From positions 19,654,001-19,718,000 of the forward strand of contig JBHGNT010000014.1 of assembly GCA_043228905.1 (NCBI GenBank): DNA of 64,000 nucleotides, in the 5' to 3' direction. The stretch comes from Azolla caroliniana (lineage: Eukaryota; Polypodiophyta). The notes under the pieces are model-generated. The model had not been told where the DNA came from, did not search any database, and saw only the letters and a list, made by a program, of their open reading frames with translations. The position numbers and the translations under genes were made by a program. Below, one piece after another: positions 41,765 to 54,975 of this stretch; position 1 is the stretch's first letter; each line of letters begins with the position of its first letter.

Positions 41765-42530
41765 GTCCCTGAGCATAAGAAATAATAGTTATACATTGAC
41801 ACATGCCTCATGTTGGTGGAGGAAATACCCAGAATGGTGGCCGATACCTCCAACGTATACCACCATTAACCATGCAGAATACCTTCATCCTTTCCCATCT
41901 CTTCTTAAAAACCTCTTGCTTTCGAAAGACTACATCTGGATCACCTTTGATAGCATCATATTCTCCTTTTAGTGTATGCACTAAGGTCATCCAAATCTCC
42001 TTAACTGCATCCACAGCATTCCATTGAATTTGCTGAAATATCCTTCAACATCTACTAGTCCACAAAACCCATATAATTATTGAACTAATCGTCTCCCAAA
42101 CCACACCATTTTGGATTGAATTAATAGGCATGTATGGCGACACTTCCTCAACATATCGACCTCTTGTATATAATGCAAAGTTAACATTTTCTTTTTCATA
42201 ATCTTGTACCTCACCCTTAATATTAGCCCACATAACTACCCCCCATTTATATATTTTAGAGTCATAAACCTCATGCAAGAGACGTAAAAATCTTTTCCAA
42301 ACCAATTTGGCAGCCATACATGACCAAAATAGGTGATGAAGAGACTCCACTTCTAAACCACAAAAATCGCACATCTTATCCACTTCTTTACAATACATCC
42401 AAGCCCTAACAGGAACCGCATAATTAACAATCAACCATCTAAATAGAATAATCTTCTTTGGAATTTGCATAGCCCATAGCCATTCCATATATAATAGGGT
42501 TTGGTTTCTATTCCATATATAATACACTCG
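41765..42530 (-). mobile_element. LINE 3' fragment with zf-RVT
   Basis: The frame 42527-42045 reads WLWAMQIPKKIILFRWLIVN, then DKMCDFCGLEVESLHHLFWSC (C-x2-C...H...C), the zf-RVT motif, and IIWVLWTSRC. A short in-order continuation (42014-41808) has the usual end, IWMTLVHTLKGEYDAIKGDP. RT and endonuclease are absent. Confidence 0.8.
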
Positions 42531-42539
42531 ATAGTTTTT

Positions 42540-43960
42540 TATTAGTGCTCCATAGGGGGTAATTTGTGTTCAAAAGTTTGTATATGTTTGCTTCTTTTTT
42601 TCTGAAGTAAAGGGTTGCAACGAATGTTGAGAATGATGTCCGGGCCATGGTTGTGAATGGTTGTCCTAATCACGCCAGACAAGGATGGTGCAGGACTTTT
42701 AATGGTGATTGTTTATTCTGGTTAACCTCGATGATTAGGTTCAGCTTGCCCTTTCCTCACTGGGTTGTCCCTCACTCCTTAATTTGATACAATGTAGGTG
42801 TATAGGAATAGAATATATAACAGTTTTTTATAAACTTAGGGTGTTGTTTCCATTTAATTTTAACGAAATGTATAATGATGCAACAAGTAGTTGCCAACGG
42901 TGTCTTTTTTATGGGACAGAGTGTCTCTTTAAGTGTCTCTTCTATGAGGGGGCATATCCTTTAATATTTATAATTGTTTATTTCAACAAACCCAAATTAT
43001 TTAATTTGCTTCCAATTCTCCTCCTCATTATCAAAATAACGAGCATTACTCCACGCCCTAAACGTTGGACCTTGAACATTGGCTTAAACCTAGACTAAGA
43101 TTGTAAAATATTATTATTAGAGCTAATTTGATGTGAAGCTAAAACCCCAAATCAATTACGTTTTTCTAAATAACTTACGAAGTTATAGAAAATATTTGTC
43201 TAGTATCGTTGGCTTGATCTCACACTTAATAGCATCCCACCTGGTTTGGGTACTTTTGTACATGAGATTATTTGGGTTAGTCTATTCAACCTCCAAACAT
43301 CAAATATCAAAATCCTCTCTGCTAATCTCGTATTTTAAGTCTCTCTTTCTCTCTCTCTTAAAAATGATTATCTACAAAGAGAGTTTGTTTATTATATGTT
43401 CTTTAATCGATATTAATATATACCTACTTCTTATGCCATAAATTTCTTTTATCTTTTCCATCTTTTCACTCTAGTGATAATTGCTTGGACCACCAACACT
43501 TTTAGTGTGTAGGTGATCATGAATCATGATATTATGAGCTCAAACTATATAGTTATATGCCAGAGAACCAAAAGCTTTTCCTAGTATAAAGGATTTGTTC
43601 CACATCTAAGGATTAAATAGACTCAATATCAAGAAGTACATAATTACTCACCTTTACAACCCCCTAACCAATACAAACTATTAAAATGAGATCTTGTTAA
43701 ATACCCACCAGACATTTAATGTTCAATACTCGTCTAGGGGTGCAATACTCAAGACTCATAATAAAAGTAAAGTAAGCTAGACTAGAGGGGGGAGGGGGGG
43801 TCCACCAATCATGGACATTGAAGTATGTAGAGGTCATACATACTAAGTCAATAAATGAGAATATAAATAAATGGGAACATATGTGAATATGTGAAAGATA
43901 ATGTTTATGCATGTTAGTTGAGGATAAGTTCTCCATGTATCCGATCAATGTGTTACAAGC
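42540..43960. other. AT-rich intergenic stretch, no gene seen
   Basis: Short ORFs near 42784-43441 have no recognisable family features. 42821-42965 resembles 31920-31990 in wording (GTGTTGCCAACCGTGTCTTT / GAGGGGGCATATCCTTTAAT), which suggests an old dispersed repeat. Confidence 0.4.
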
Positions 43961-43984
43961 TTTAATGGGGGTTTTTTTGTGAGA

Positions 43985-44642
43985 CATTGTTTTAAATGTG
44001 GTGTTTTAGGCCATTTGATGGCAAAGTGTCCACTAAATGAGACAATTTAGAGTCTCAACTACTTGAAATGGTATTAATGAAGGATCATCCTTTGGAAAAC
44101 CTAAAACAAATAAAAGAGTGGACAATAATGGGCAATCGAGAGACCATGATGAATCAAGGATAAAGGGAAAATGATCATGGAGGATTCAAACCCATGGAGT
44201 GTATATTCATAGTGAACCTATAAAAATAGTCAAGGTGGGATGAATAAAATGGGTGAGGATAAGAAGATGAAGGGGCAATATAGTAGCTCATGGAATAATG
44301 GGACACCTAGCCATTTTAACAACTCCCCAATATATGTTAACATTTGGCCACAAGAGTAGGGTGAATACTCCTTGAGATAAACGTAATCAAATACAATGGT
44401 CAAGTGATTCTCGATCTACCTCAACAGGACAGCATAATCAAATGTTTGGTTGGAATGTATATTACATTATGTATCTCAAAGATCATAGGTTATTATGGCA
44501 GTATGTGACCCATGTCCTTAGGCATGGGTGACCAAGGATCCTCATGTGGGATTTTAATGTATATTGCTGAGGTAGAGCAATTCTTCGATAGATACCCTTG
44601 AACTACAAGCACAAGAGCAGTTTGAGGTGGAAGTTTTGAAAG

Positions 44643-44673
<31 letters not shown>

Positions 44674-45220
44674 GGATTCAATAGATGATTCAATCCATGC
44701 ACTATTATAGGTCTACATGGAGTAGATTGGAACAAAAGTATATAATGCACAGTTCTAATTTCTTACCAAAGGTATTGGATATTACATATTATCATGGACA
44801 AGTTTTGTTCGATCATTTTCTACTTGTATTGATTTTTCTCAATAGTTTGTGGCTCAATTTCCTCATGTTTTATGAAAACCCCCTATGAGATCTAAGTTCT
44901 AACTCATCTTTAATCCTCGATCATACATGGGACAATTGTTGGTTAAACTTATGGAATATGTTCCCAAGTTGAAGGATGTGTAACTGAATGATATATTGTG
45001 TTTGTCAACACAAATGTATGACATTAAGCGCTCGACATCATGGGCTGAAACATACATCAACTATAGACAGATATCAGTTGCCATTGTAATTTGTTGAATG
45101 ATTGGCTAAGTGATGAGGTGCTTGGGGATATGCAGAGCATTTTGATGAGCTCATTGCAAGAATTTCAATGCGCAATTAGCAACAACCTTAGGTGTATAGG
45201 ATGAAGCATGATCAGTTAGA
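43985..45220 (+). mobile_element. Heavily decayed plus-strand LINE (ORF1 knuckle to endonuclease)
   Basis: Near 43990-44035 the frame gives HCFKCGVLGHLMAKCP, a complete CCHC knuckle. Near 44520-44565 PRILMWDFNVY recalls the DFN motif of LINE endonuclease, and near 44780-44860 TYYHGQVLFDHFLLVLIF recalls its SDH end. Stops are dense between these points. Order fits a LINE. Confidence 0.6.
44645..44673. repeat. (TA)n microsatellite
   Basis: About 14 TA units inside the decayed LINE. Confidence 0.9.
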
Positions 45221-45339
45221 GGATAATAATTGTTAGTCGCATAAATGTTTTCATACCTTATGTAAATCACATGCTAAATCCATGGTAAAAAGGATAGAAG
45301 TGAATGGACAAATGCAGTAGGATCCACAATTCATTGTGA

Positions 45340-45930
45340 CAAGGTGTTAAGAATATTTCACACATATTCATACAATCATTTATATATACACACATTCATA
45401 TATTTGGAGTCTGGACACATTCGACAATACACGTACTATAGACAACCATTTACTCATACACAAATACATACATTCACAAAATCATTCAATCATACCGTCT
45501 CATTCATTCTTACACACACACCTCAACATTCACAAAATCATTTATTCATACCACCATCAATTCATGCACACATATTCATTAAATTGTATATTCATACACA
45601 TTCACATAGAGTCACAAAGTCAAATCATATGCATACGTTCATTCAATATACATATAGTCATTCATACAAACGCATTCATTCATTCATACTTACATTCATA
45701 CAATTAGCCATTCACACACATACATATATATACATTCATTTATACAACCCTTTGACACACACATTCATTTTTACATTGCAACATACATAAGTTCATTCAT
45801 AGACACATTCCCCTTCATACAACCATCATTCACAGACAAACATACACTTGCATATAAGCACTCATACATACATTCATAAAGTAATTGCATACATACACAT
45901 ACACACATTCATTCATGAACTCATTCATAT
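45340..45930. repeat. Imperfect CATTCATACA-type minisatellite
   Basis: About 590 bp made of variants of ATTCATACACA/CATTCATTCATAC with irregular spacing. It yields a 148-codon low-complexity frame (45344-45790) that I regard as non-coding. Confidence 0.8.
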
Positions 45931-46720
45931 ATATAAAGTTCATTACCAATCGGCAACAGTTCAATTTGAATCGAACCGAATCGCAAAATCATGGGTTAAT
46001 GGTTTAAATGGTTTGTTTCGGTTCAAGTTCTAGTTTTTGTAAACGGTCCGGTTCATGTTTGGGTCTTTATCAGCTTAACGGTCTAGGGTAGACACTTTAT
46101 TATTTTCTTGATTATTTTTTTGAACAATTGGATTCTAACATCATATTTTTGGCATCACTCCCAAGGGTGCATCTAAAGATTTTCAACACTAAATGAGTAT
46201 CCCAATCAAAATCCAACACATTCCTTAGAGTGATCTACATTTTACTCTACCATACTTTAGATTTAGGTAGTTGTAGTATCACAAAGGTGTTTCCACATCA
46301 AGAGGTTGCATATTTGTATCTTTAAATTTGTATGATCCATCATGTCATACATTTTTGCCTTTTAATATCTGTGCATATTCCTTTTCACTTCTACAATCAA
46401 TGCATTACTTCCTCTCCAAAAACGTTGCATGTACTACCCTCCCTAATACAAATATATTTTATTAATATATTCTTTTGGCAGTATTTACAACAACAGGAAC
46501 TCCAAATCTAGGTTATAGTAACAAAATAGAACCCCCTAATCTACACATAATGGAATTTTCAAAACATTAAAACCTTTGGTATAGCACCAATTTTACTTGG
46601 AAAGTTGCAATTTTTGAACACAGAACCTTTAGCGAAGTTGTTGCCCATCAAGGAGGTATTGTACAAGCTCTTGTGTGTTCCAATCCAATCTCTAGATGCT
46701 AAAATATCCTCTAAAATTTA
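45931..46720. other. Intergenic stretch, no gene seen
   Basis: The start (45950-46070) has a repeated CGGTTCAA/GAACCGAA wording typical of degenerate intergenic repeats. Nothing coding was recognised. Confidence 0.4.
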
Positions 46721-46724
46721 ATTC

Positions 46725-46763
46725 TCACACACACACACACACACACACTCTCTCTCTCTCTCA
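46725..46763. repeat. (CA)n(CT)n compound microsatellite
   Basis: CACACA run followed directly by CTCTCT run. Confidence 0.9.
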
Positions 46764-46849
46764 ATGTTGGACCTAATAGAAGATATTTGGTACATCTTAC
46801 TACCCCCATGAGCATGGGCTCTTGAAGAGCCTTAACACCTTCAAAAATG

Positions 46850-47140
46850 CTCACAAAAGTTATGTGGTGAGGTAGACTGGCATTATCACCCAAGTATGAA
46901 GACATGCAAGGTATGCAATGAAAACCTTGTGGATGATACATATCACTTACTTATCACATGCTCAACATATAATGTAATTCGTGAGAAGTATAATGACTTG
47001 TTAGATGAGCATGATAATTTAAATGTCATACTCAAATCTCCTCCACGAGGGGTGAGCACATATGTTTGTGAATTAGTTTACACGGACTTTTTACCACATA
47101 GAAGTACCTCCCCTCTTCAGAAGGATTCACACCCAAGGTG
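46850..47140 (+). pseudogene. Retroelement-like zinc-region fragment (CxxC...H...C)
   Basis: The frame reads WHYHPSMKTCKVCNENLVDD, then TYHLLITCSTYNVIREKYND, i.e. C-x2-C-x8-H-x4-C followed by a Y-x2-IR segment. This spacing recalls the C-terminal zinc region of RTE/Jockey-type non-LTR elements rather than the plant L1 zf-RVT text seen elsewhere in the window. The match is about 45 residues and the flanks are broken, so the assignment is tentative. Confidence 0.4.
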
Positions 47141-47920
47141 ATTTGTTTATTTGGTTCCATTGGCCAACATTGGGCCCCTCTCGTAGACGATAAAAAAAAT
47201 CTATTGTATTCACTCTCGTGGACTCTCACCATGTATATGTATGTGTAACCTTTGATAGATGTGTTAAAAAGCTAGTAAGAAATTGCCAAATCTATATATA
47301 AACAAGAAAAGAATAGGGAGTTTTGTTCATATATTTAAGGATATTGTTTGCTCAATTTATATGGCGATGTAAATTGTAATATCGAAACATGAGAAAATAA
47401 GGGTACCGGCAAGAGCCTAGTTGAAAGCTTTTTGAAGGATGGAATAACAAATATGGGTTTATGAGAATAAAAGCTTAGCTTGTTCACCAGAGGTGCTATT
47501 GAATGTTAAAAGGGTTTGAGGTTGTGCACAATTATTGACTCAAAATGCTACAGTTCATATCACTTATTTTGATTTCCCCAAGTCAGAGTTTGTGTGAGGA
47601 TGTGAAATATTTTTAATCAATTCTAGAATTCATTGATAATTGATATCCATTGTTTTTTATTTAAAAGTATATATTGAGCATTCAACAACAAACTCACATG
47701 AAGAAACACCAAGCTACTAAGGCAAGGATTGGTTTCATGCTCTAGGTAATACAGTTGTAGTCACATGCTGAAGCAGACAATCTTGGTGCATGGTGTAATT
47801 TGTGTTACACCAACGTACGAGCGACAGGGAGCAACATCAAGATGTGATTAGTGATTGATCACAAGGATAGCTTGTGTATTCGCAAATACAAGCAATACGT
47901 GTCGGATACATTAGCCCCTT

Positions 47921-47970
47921 CGTATGTATGTATGTATGTATGTATGTACGTATCTAGGTATGTACATATG
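47921..47970. repeat. (GTAT)n microsatellite
   Basis: About six perfect GTAT units followed by variants. Confidence 0.85.
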
Positions 47971-48165
47971 TATGTAACGTAATCTGGGTTACAATCGAAG
48001 TAGTATCGACATGGAGGAGAGTATCCAAGTGATCTGACTACGAGGATAGATTGAGTACAGGAAGACGAGCAAATGTGATTGGTATGTGCATGTGTAGAAG
48101 AGCATATCACTTATATTGTACCCCCAAAGAAACCCTAAACCCACCCCCCAAGGTTGATAATGAGG

Positions 48166-48166
<1 letters not shown>

Positions 48167-48207
<41 letters not shown>
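48167..48207. repeat. (CT)n microsatellite
   Basis: About 20 CT units. A second CT run lies at 48360-48386. Both lie upstream of the candidate peptide gene. Confidence 0.9.
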
Positions 48208-48209
<2 letters not shown>

Positions 48210-48273
48210 TATGTACTTCTCAACCATAATCATATGGCCAGGCAAAACTCATGTGTGCTCAGGACAATATCCT

Positions 48274-48330
48274 CTCTCTATAAATCCATATCTTCTCTCT
48301 AGAAAATATATTCTTCCCTCCCTATAAATT
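48274..48330 (+). promoter_or_regulatory. Candidate TATA boxes of the small peptide gene
   Basis: CTCTATAAATCC near 48276 and CCTATAAATTC near 48320 are TATA-like and lie in CT-rich sequence about 460-510 bp before the start codon, which would give a long leader or an unseen leader intron. Confidence 0.35.
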
Positions 48331-48356
48331 CAAATTCTCTCTTTTTCACAAACTCA

Positions 48357-48387
<31 letters not shown>

Positions 48388-48785
48388 TTCCCTAATCACT
48401 CCTTACTCACCTGTGATTATTTAACTTTCCCCTAATTATCTCCCCAACTCTCTCTAATCATCCCCTGATTACTTGGCTAATCACTCTTCACGGGTAGCTT
48501 CCCGCTCCCTAAACACTCCTTAATCACATGGATTAAATCTCCCTACATGTCCATACATTCTCCCTAATCACGCCTTAATTACTCCCCCCCTCTCTTACAT
48601 AACTAGCAGTGTATACTTTATAGCTACCCTATGATCTATGCTCGGAATAGTACTCTGATTTTCTCGCTCTATTTAATATGTATTCAGCTCATTTCGCGGA
48701 TTAAATAAATCTCTGTAAATCAGAGCATGTATGCGTTGCTCGCTCCTTAATTACTCGGATTAACGAGCTTGATTAGCACCCTCCT

Positions 48786-49175
48786 ATGCTCATGAGCTCT
48801 GTCTCAATCATCAACAGATCATCCGAAACTAGTAGAAGAAAACTCCTACTCCCTTTAATGATGCTCCTAATCCTAATCAGCATTTGCTTGATTAATTGCT
48901 CATGCGGCAGCAGACCAAATAAAGGGACGACTTCAGGTTTGATTCTCCGATCACGTTTGAAGATTAATCTTTAACCTTCCTGGTTAGGGAAGATTGACGG
49001 AAGTAATTAACGCTTAATTACTGTGGTTAATGGCAGGGAGCAGCAGGCCGGAGGGGTGCGACCAGGGCGAGAATCTGCTCAAGGTATTAATTAATGAAGG
49101 GATTAATTAGTTCCTTTTTTTTCTGGTTTTCCTTGGAAATGCTTGATTTAAATGCAGAACCAGATAGGCCACTAA
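48786..49175 (+). CDS. Candidate small secreted peptide gene, three exons, 71 aa
   Basis: Model: exon 1 48786-48936, intron 100 bp, exon 2 49037-49083, intron 74 bp, exon 3 49158-49175. Both introns start GT (TTCAG|GTTTG, AAG|GTATTA) and end CAG (TGGCAG, ATGCAG), the second with a T-rich tract. Phases agree, giving one open frame. The product has a basic segment, SRRK (16-19), a hydrophobic core at 20-36 (LLLPLMMLLILISICLI), cysteines at 34, 38, 40 and 58, and a short hydrophilic C-terminus ending NQIGH. This looks like a signal peptide followed by a 30-35-residue secreted peptide. I do not match it to CLE, RGF, CEP, IDA or EPF consensus ends. Without splicing the frame would stop at 48974 (62 aa). 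It could also be the first exons of a longer secreted protein. Expression is unproven. Confidence 0.45.
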
Positions 49176-49229
49176 GAGCCTGCCACTTGTCGTGTTCTCA
49201 TTGGCTGGGCATCAGCATCGGTTTCACAC

Positions 49230-50330
49230 TGGCGTGTGCTTTTGTCCGGCCGGACTCACACGAATCATGCTAAGCTTTCGTGTCCGTCTCCGTGTCCAAT
49301 TCACAAGTGTCGTGTCATTGCTTCCGTTCTTTCGCCCACGCTTCTCGTTGTCCCTCGGCCTAGTTTTTCTTCTCGTGGGTCTTTTTTTTTGTTCCGATCC
49401 TCGTGTTTCGTTTGTTCGCCACACTTATGATTTGATGCCATTAATTTGATCAATCAAGCCACTCTTCATGTTTTCGATCGCTCCGACAATCACATGTCTT
49501 TCCGTTCCGTACACACTTGACATGACAATCATTTTCGTTGGCTCCACTATTTTCCATTTTCAAATTGTCATACTTCCTCGTTCACACTTGTCGCCACACG
49601 TCTTCATTCACTCCACTGAATTTCTTATTTTGTCCACTATACTTCATTCCCTCCACCTGAATTTCCTATTTCGTCCACTATGCTTTATTCCCACACTTCT
49701 ATCTATCATCTTTCATTCCCTAACTTGTGACATCTCCAATGTCTAACTTTGGTATGTTTTCACCAGCCAACAAATATCAACTTTTGTTCACTAACTTGTT
49801 GACGATCCCCTGTTTCCGTTTGCCACACGTCTTGTGTTCTTTAATTTTAACTCACGTGTGACTAAGTATTGTTTATTAGGAGAGAAAACAACAATATATC
49901 TATAACACTCTTCGACTTACATTAGACATGTTGCCATAAAAATAAGGCCACTGACACAGGAATGTGCAAAGGATTATGAGGTTGGACAGAAAAGAACTAT
50001 GAAGTAAGTGGGAGACAAGATTGAACCATTCTAGAATCGAAACAACACATTTGCCAAGTCATTTGACTCTCTAGGAATCTGGGCATCTATTCATATGTCT
50101 GTTTGAATACATAATATATAGGAAGACAATATGAAATGGGCCCAACTCTTTAAGAGGTGTATATTTGCCGACCATACCCCATGTTGCCATTCCCATCCCT
50201 TAAATAAACAAAATACTCTATTGGCTAAAGTTTCCACTAAAGTGCCCACTTTTAGTATGCTTAAAGAAAGTTTTCTTTTGTAGACTCCATTAGCCTAATT
50301 GTCATCCAATGTTGGCATCAACATTTAATA
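49230..50330. other. Intergenic stretch with a small duplication
   Basis: A tandem duplication of about 38 bp with the wording CTGAATTTC-TATTT-GTCCACTAT lies near 49613-49690. Short ORFs at 49192-49449 are not supported by any family feature. Confidence 0.4.
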
Positions 50331-50529
50331 CTCAATGTTATGTTAATGGTCAACGTCATGGTCTTTGCTTTTGCAGGAAAATTTGCATGTATATGTCGAC
50401 TACTCAAAGGACGGATACCACAAGCCACCTGCATCCACAAATCCCCATCCAGGGCCCATCAACAATGTGAAAAAACCCTCTCCTTCCTTAAAACCTTAAT
50501 ACATCGAAACATCTTGATCATCAAGACTT

Positions 50530-50965
50530 CTATCTCATCATGTTATTCATGCATGGGTTTATGTTGGGATTTGCTTTGTTTTTTCCTTATAACATAAACA
50601 ATTGTCCAAATTATCCCTATAGTGTTTCTTAACCAAATATGTGGCTTCCAAAAATCCTAATTTCTGATCTCAAAATATCACATCGTGAGTCATTTTACTA
50701 GCTCAAATATGTGTACCTTGGCCTCACTCCAACGAATAAACCATTTGAATCAAATCCACCATTCAAACCATCATCATTGTCAGTATCTCATGATATTCAT
50801 GCATGAGTTGTTGTTGGAGTTTGCTCTCATTTTCCCTTGTAAACTAAGCAATGCCCCAAACGTCCTTATTGACTTGCTCAAGCAAACAAAGAATTTCAGG
50901 TAATTATCTCAAAATATCATATCATGATTCTCTTTTTATTGGCTCGAACACCTATACCTAGGCCT
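50530..50965. repeat. Tandem duplication of about 250 bp (two copies)
   Basis: TATTCATGCATG followed by ...TTGCT...TTTTCC recurs at about 50543 and 50794; CTCAAAATATCA...GCCTCAC recurs at about 50671 and 50911. Copies have diverged markedly. Short ORFs here are considered chance. Confidence 0.65.
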
Positions 50966-52830
50966 CACCTTCAACGCTTGTGTACACTTTAAGACACATT
51001 TGTCTTTGTCGCTCGCAAGTACAATCCTTGTAGCTTGGGATATGTTAGCACTTGTTCCCTTGAATGCCTAAGCTTGTACATCACCTTTTCTCAATGTCTT
51101 GATTCACACTTCTCTATTTCTCTTTCTATTTGAGATTGTCATTTCTCTCACATGGGCCTTTGTTTGTATCCCCGAGGAAGTTTTAACTATATTCATACTT
51201 TATGTGAAGATGATATGATTACAAAAAGGCTACAATGACACTTTCTTACATAATGAAGAGTTTGCTTCCACTATGTACAATTAGTACTTACTTCCACGCT
51301 TTTGTCCATTCATTTGTTTAGTTAAATGGATAAGTTTGTTCATCAAACTCATTAATTACTTCAATTTGCACCCTTGCATGTTTAGTTAAATGGATAAGTT
51401 TTAATTCATTTGTGATGGATATTAACTCTCTTCTGTACTATAGGGATGAATAGTTTGTACAACATGTAAAACATGGTAGTGGAACATTGAGCATCTTCAT
51501 TAGCTCTATTTATGTTTCTCTTCATATCTCATTCCTCAAGTAATCTTGTGGCAAGTAGTAGGACTATTTCTCATGTGAAGTTTGAACCACCCTTGAAACG
51601 TTTATTACTATTTGTACAATTGTAGGTGTGCAAACTTACAAAATGGTTTGCAAATTTATGATTGGCAACGTACGCTTGTATTGGAAGTATATTTGTAAAT
51701 TTTAGTGGGAAAGGAAATTTGGAAATTTCCTAAAACTCAACTAGAATTTCCCTATTCATTGATGCGGTCATCCTACAAATTTTGACATATATGAGAGAAT
51801 TATAAAAAAACAATACCAAGAGTAACGTTTAATGTTGGGAAAATCTTTGTAAAATTGATTTGACTACGTAACAATCCATTTTCCCTTTGTACACTCTGTC
51901 GTGGACATCTAATTTATGATAGAGCAGTAAAGTCATGATTGGAAAGGAGGGGAAACCAAGGAGAGGGAGGTCTATAACTATGATGATAACTTCTTGATTG
52001 ATGATTTGATAGTTTCCTTCATGTTACAGTTGGATACTTTTATGGTTTTTTCCTAGGTCAATTCTAATGAACCGATAAGGTTCATTCTTACATATACACC
52101 TAGGATTCATTCTTACATATACACCTAGGATTCATCTATATCATTGTGCTCACTTAACTTTAGCCTGTGACGATTAAATTATGATTGTAGTTGGGCTTAG
52201 CATTCACATCCATGGACCTTGATTCATGTTGTCAAGCACAAGGTCTCCTAAATTACCAACATCAATGCCTTATAATGTAGACTTTAATTAGCAAAGTCCA
52301 TATTTATTGGCATAAAGAAGCCATAATCATCATTCCCCTAACGTCAAAGCAAAATCAAAACAATTCACTCTAATCTTGACTATTTGATTATTTTACTAGG
52401 TTAACATGTCTCCAAAGGATCAACCCATGATATTTACGAAAATCCTAGGGAAAGTTTTGACTAACTATTACTCTTTAGTATTTCGTTGATTTGAGCAACT
52501 TTATGCAATTTGTAATAAAAAAAGTGTTTCACTATATGGAAGTTTTGATTTTGGAAATTTTGACAATAGATGGGCATTGATTAGGTGTACACATCCAATA
52601 TGCATCAACAAGGTAAAATGTACCACATAACATCAAATTTGCAAGTTATAAGACCTTGATAGTATGGAAACTTTTGCTCTACTATGTAGAGTTTAGCTTA
52701 TTCTTGATGAAAACTACTCGTACTTGCTTATTTTGTTGTATAAACTATATGAATCTTTCAAAAAGACTTATCTTGTTGGTCGTGAAGGTAATGTTTATGA
52801 CGGTTAATAAATAATACTTCATTGAACGGT
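50966..52830. other. AT-rich intergenic stretch
   Basis: No gene seen. At about 52078-52135 a 25-bp unit (TTCATTCTTACATATACACC) is repeated about 2.4 times. An earlier duplication of GTTTAGTTAAATGGATAAGTT occurs near 51318 and 51380. Confidence 0.5.
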
Positions 52831-52834
52831 ATAC

Positions 52835-53110
52835 TCATGAATTTTGGTCCAAACTTCTCGACAACATAAAGCTACATATATATGTATTCATATTGTTTGA
52901 CACAAATTATGGATGCAAAATATGTAGTCAAATTTTCTCATGAGTTTAGGCCCAAACTTCTCGATAAAATAAAGTTTTACACATGTGCATTCATATTGTT
53001 TGACATGAATTATGGATGCATCATTCATTGTCAATTTCTCTCGTTAATTTGGGTCCAAACTTCTCGGAAACATGGAAGTTACACAATGCGTTCATATTGT
53101 TTCACATTTT
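52835..53110. repeat. 103-bp tandem repeat, about 2.7 copies
   Basis: AAACTTCTCG recurs at 52851, 52954 and 53057, each followed by CATTCATATTGTTTGACA-like text. It lies just downstream of the last candidate exon of the EF-hand-like gene. Confidence 0.85.
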
Positions 53111-53403
53111 TGGATAAATATTATGCCCTATGAAGCCTATTAAATTCCCGATCAAAACTCACCATAAAAATTTATTAAAGCATGCAATACACCATAAAAA
53201 ATTAAATCTCTCTTCTATGGAGCATCCATTAAAGTAATGAATTGTGACGATATTTGAAATGCATGAAGGTAGTATACTACTATCATCAAATTATGCTAGA
53301 TTTTGTAATAGGAGAAATGGTCATCGTTGCATGACCATATTGCGTGTTTCTTTTTTTGTTTGTTTGAAATATTCCAAGGAAATCCCCTATCAATTGAGAA
53401 ATC

Positions 53404-53751
53404 TTAGAACTTCTTGTAATATGTTTCCAAACATATACCTTCATTGTACGTGACATCTGTCTTCATTCTAGGGAAGTATTGTTTTTTATCAAGATCTATC
53501 TTAAGGTTTTCATCCCATCCATACTCTTGATTGCATGTCACTGGAATGTCTTGCTCATCCATGGGTCCTACTTCGTTTACGATGTGCTTTCCCCTATCTT
53601 CGTGTAACTATTCCTCCAAAAAGAAGAGAAAAATGGCAACAAGATATTAAATGAAAATGTGGCATATTGATTTCATACTCTAAATATAAAGACAATTCAT
53701 GACAAATACTAACCTCTTTGTTGGATACTCTAATATGTCTATTTTGTTCAC
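53404..53751 (-). CDS. Candidate downstream exons of the EF-hand-like gene
   Basis: Exon 53751-53714 (TTTCAG|GTGAAC...AAAGAG|GTTAGT) reads VNKIDILEYPTK and ends in phase 2. It joins in frame to 53593 (GATAG|GGGAAAG), giving RGKHIVNEVGPMDEQDIPVT, CNQEYGWDENLKIDLDKKQY and FPRMKTDVTYNEG. The last ends either at a donor (53439, AAG|GTATAT) or at the stop TAA 53406-53404. Composition is coding-like and the phases agree, but the exon linking it to 54363 was not settled (a weak candidate lies near 54050). The protein family is not recognised. Confidence 0.4.
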
Positions 53752-54362
53752 CTGAAATGATCGGCAGATGTACTTCTTAAAGTAGTTATACATTTACATC
53801 AACATGTAGTCTTGTAGATCTTAGTCTATGAAGATATAATGTTTATTGCCATTCTAGCCCTTTCAGCAAATTAGATGCTATAATATATTATGTTTATCAT
53901 CATCATAACCCTTTCTTTGGAAATAGAGACCATGTATAATAATAACACGTGAAGGATAAACATCAATCGAATTGAAATTCTATGAATTTACGTGCCATAC
54001 ATCAAACAACACAATTTTCTCTACACATGCCGATGATTAAAACCTCTAGTGCAATAATACCTGAAAGATTTGGACCATTTCCATGCTTTAGTTTAGGGCA
54101 ACCATCGAAATCTACAAATCAAGCAACAAAGTTTGACAACCTCAAATTGGAATGCCCACTAATAAATATAGTGACTACATGCTTGCCAAGAGTAATAGGA
54201 TGGTCATGGTTGCTTACCCAAATATGTTGGCTATGTTTTTGCTTTATACTAATCAAATACAATAGTCACAAAATGTATGCCCAACTAAAAGAGTTACTTT
54301 GCTCTAATTATTCACCTAAAGGATAAACATAGAGATTTTAGTGATGAGTAATGAGAATGTAC

Positions 54363-54929
54363 TTCGCAAACGATGAAGTCCTTCATTAAACTCTTTAATT
54401 GTGATGTTACCCGGTCCAACATCGAAAAACCTAAAGAAGATAAAAGAATGAGGGAAAAAGTAGGCATACAAACATATGCTTATACGTACATACATGCACA
54501 CATACCTAAACCTAGACCTAGACATCTAACTAGAATCATGCACACATTAGCAAGCATGACAATGTTAGACACATGCATATACAAATAAACACACACACAA
54601 ATATACGAACACATCAACATACCTAGAGACATTAACACTCATACATAATAGCCCATAATCATATTCAACATCAACCACTATATATCATTTCCGCACATAT
54701 AATTATTCACATGAAACCCAAAAACATTTGACACTAGAGGGCAAAGAGAGATTAATTAAGCATGGTTAATCTTTTGAAGATTTGTTGTATCAATGGCACA
54801 ATGATTGAGTTTAACTTTAGATGAGAGAAAGAAAGAAAGATATATTAACGTCTTCTAAGGCCAAATTTTGGCCCATGAGACAATTGTTGTACAATAAAAT
54901 AGGGTGTCTACCCAATCATCAAAATACAA

Positions 54930-54975
<46 letters not shown>

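Noticed and set aside
45344-45790. 148-codon ORF
   Set aside because: Low-complexity translation of the CATTCATACA repeat.
53982-54326. 114-codon plus-strand ORF
   Set aside because: No family features; it lies in an intron-sized gap of the minus-strand gene model.
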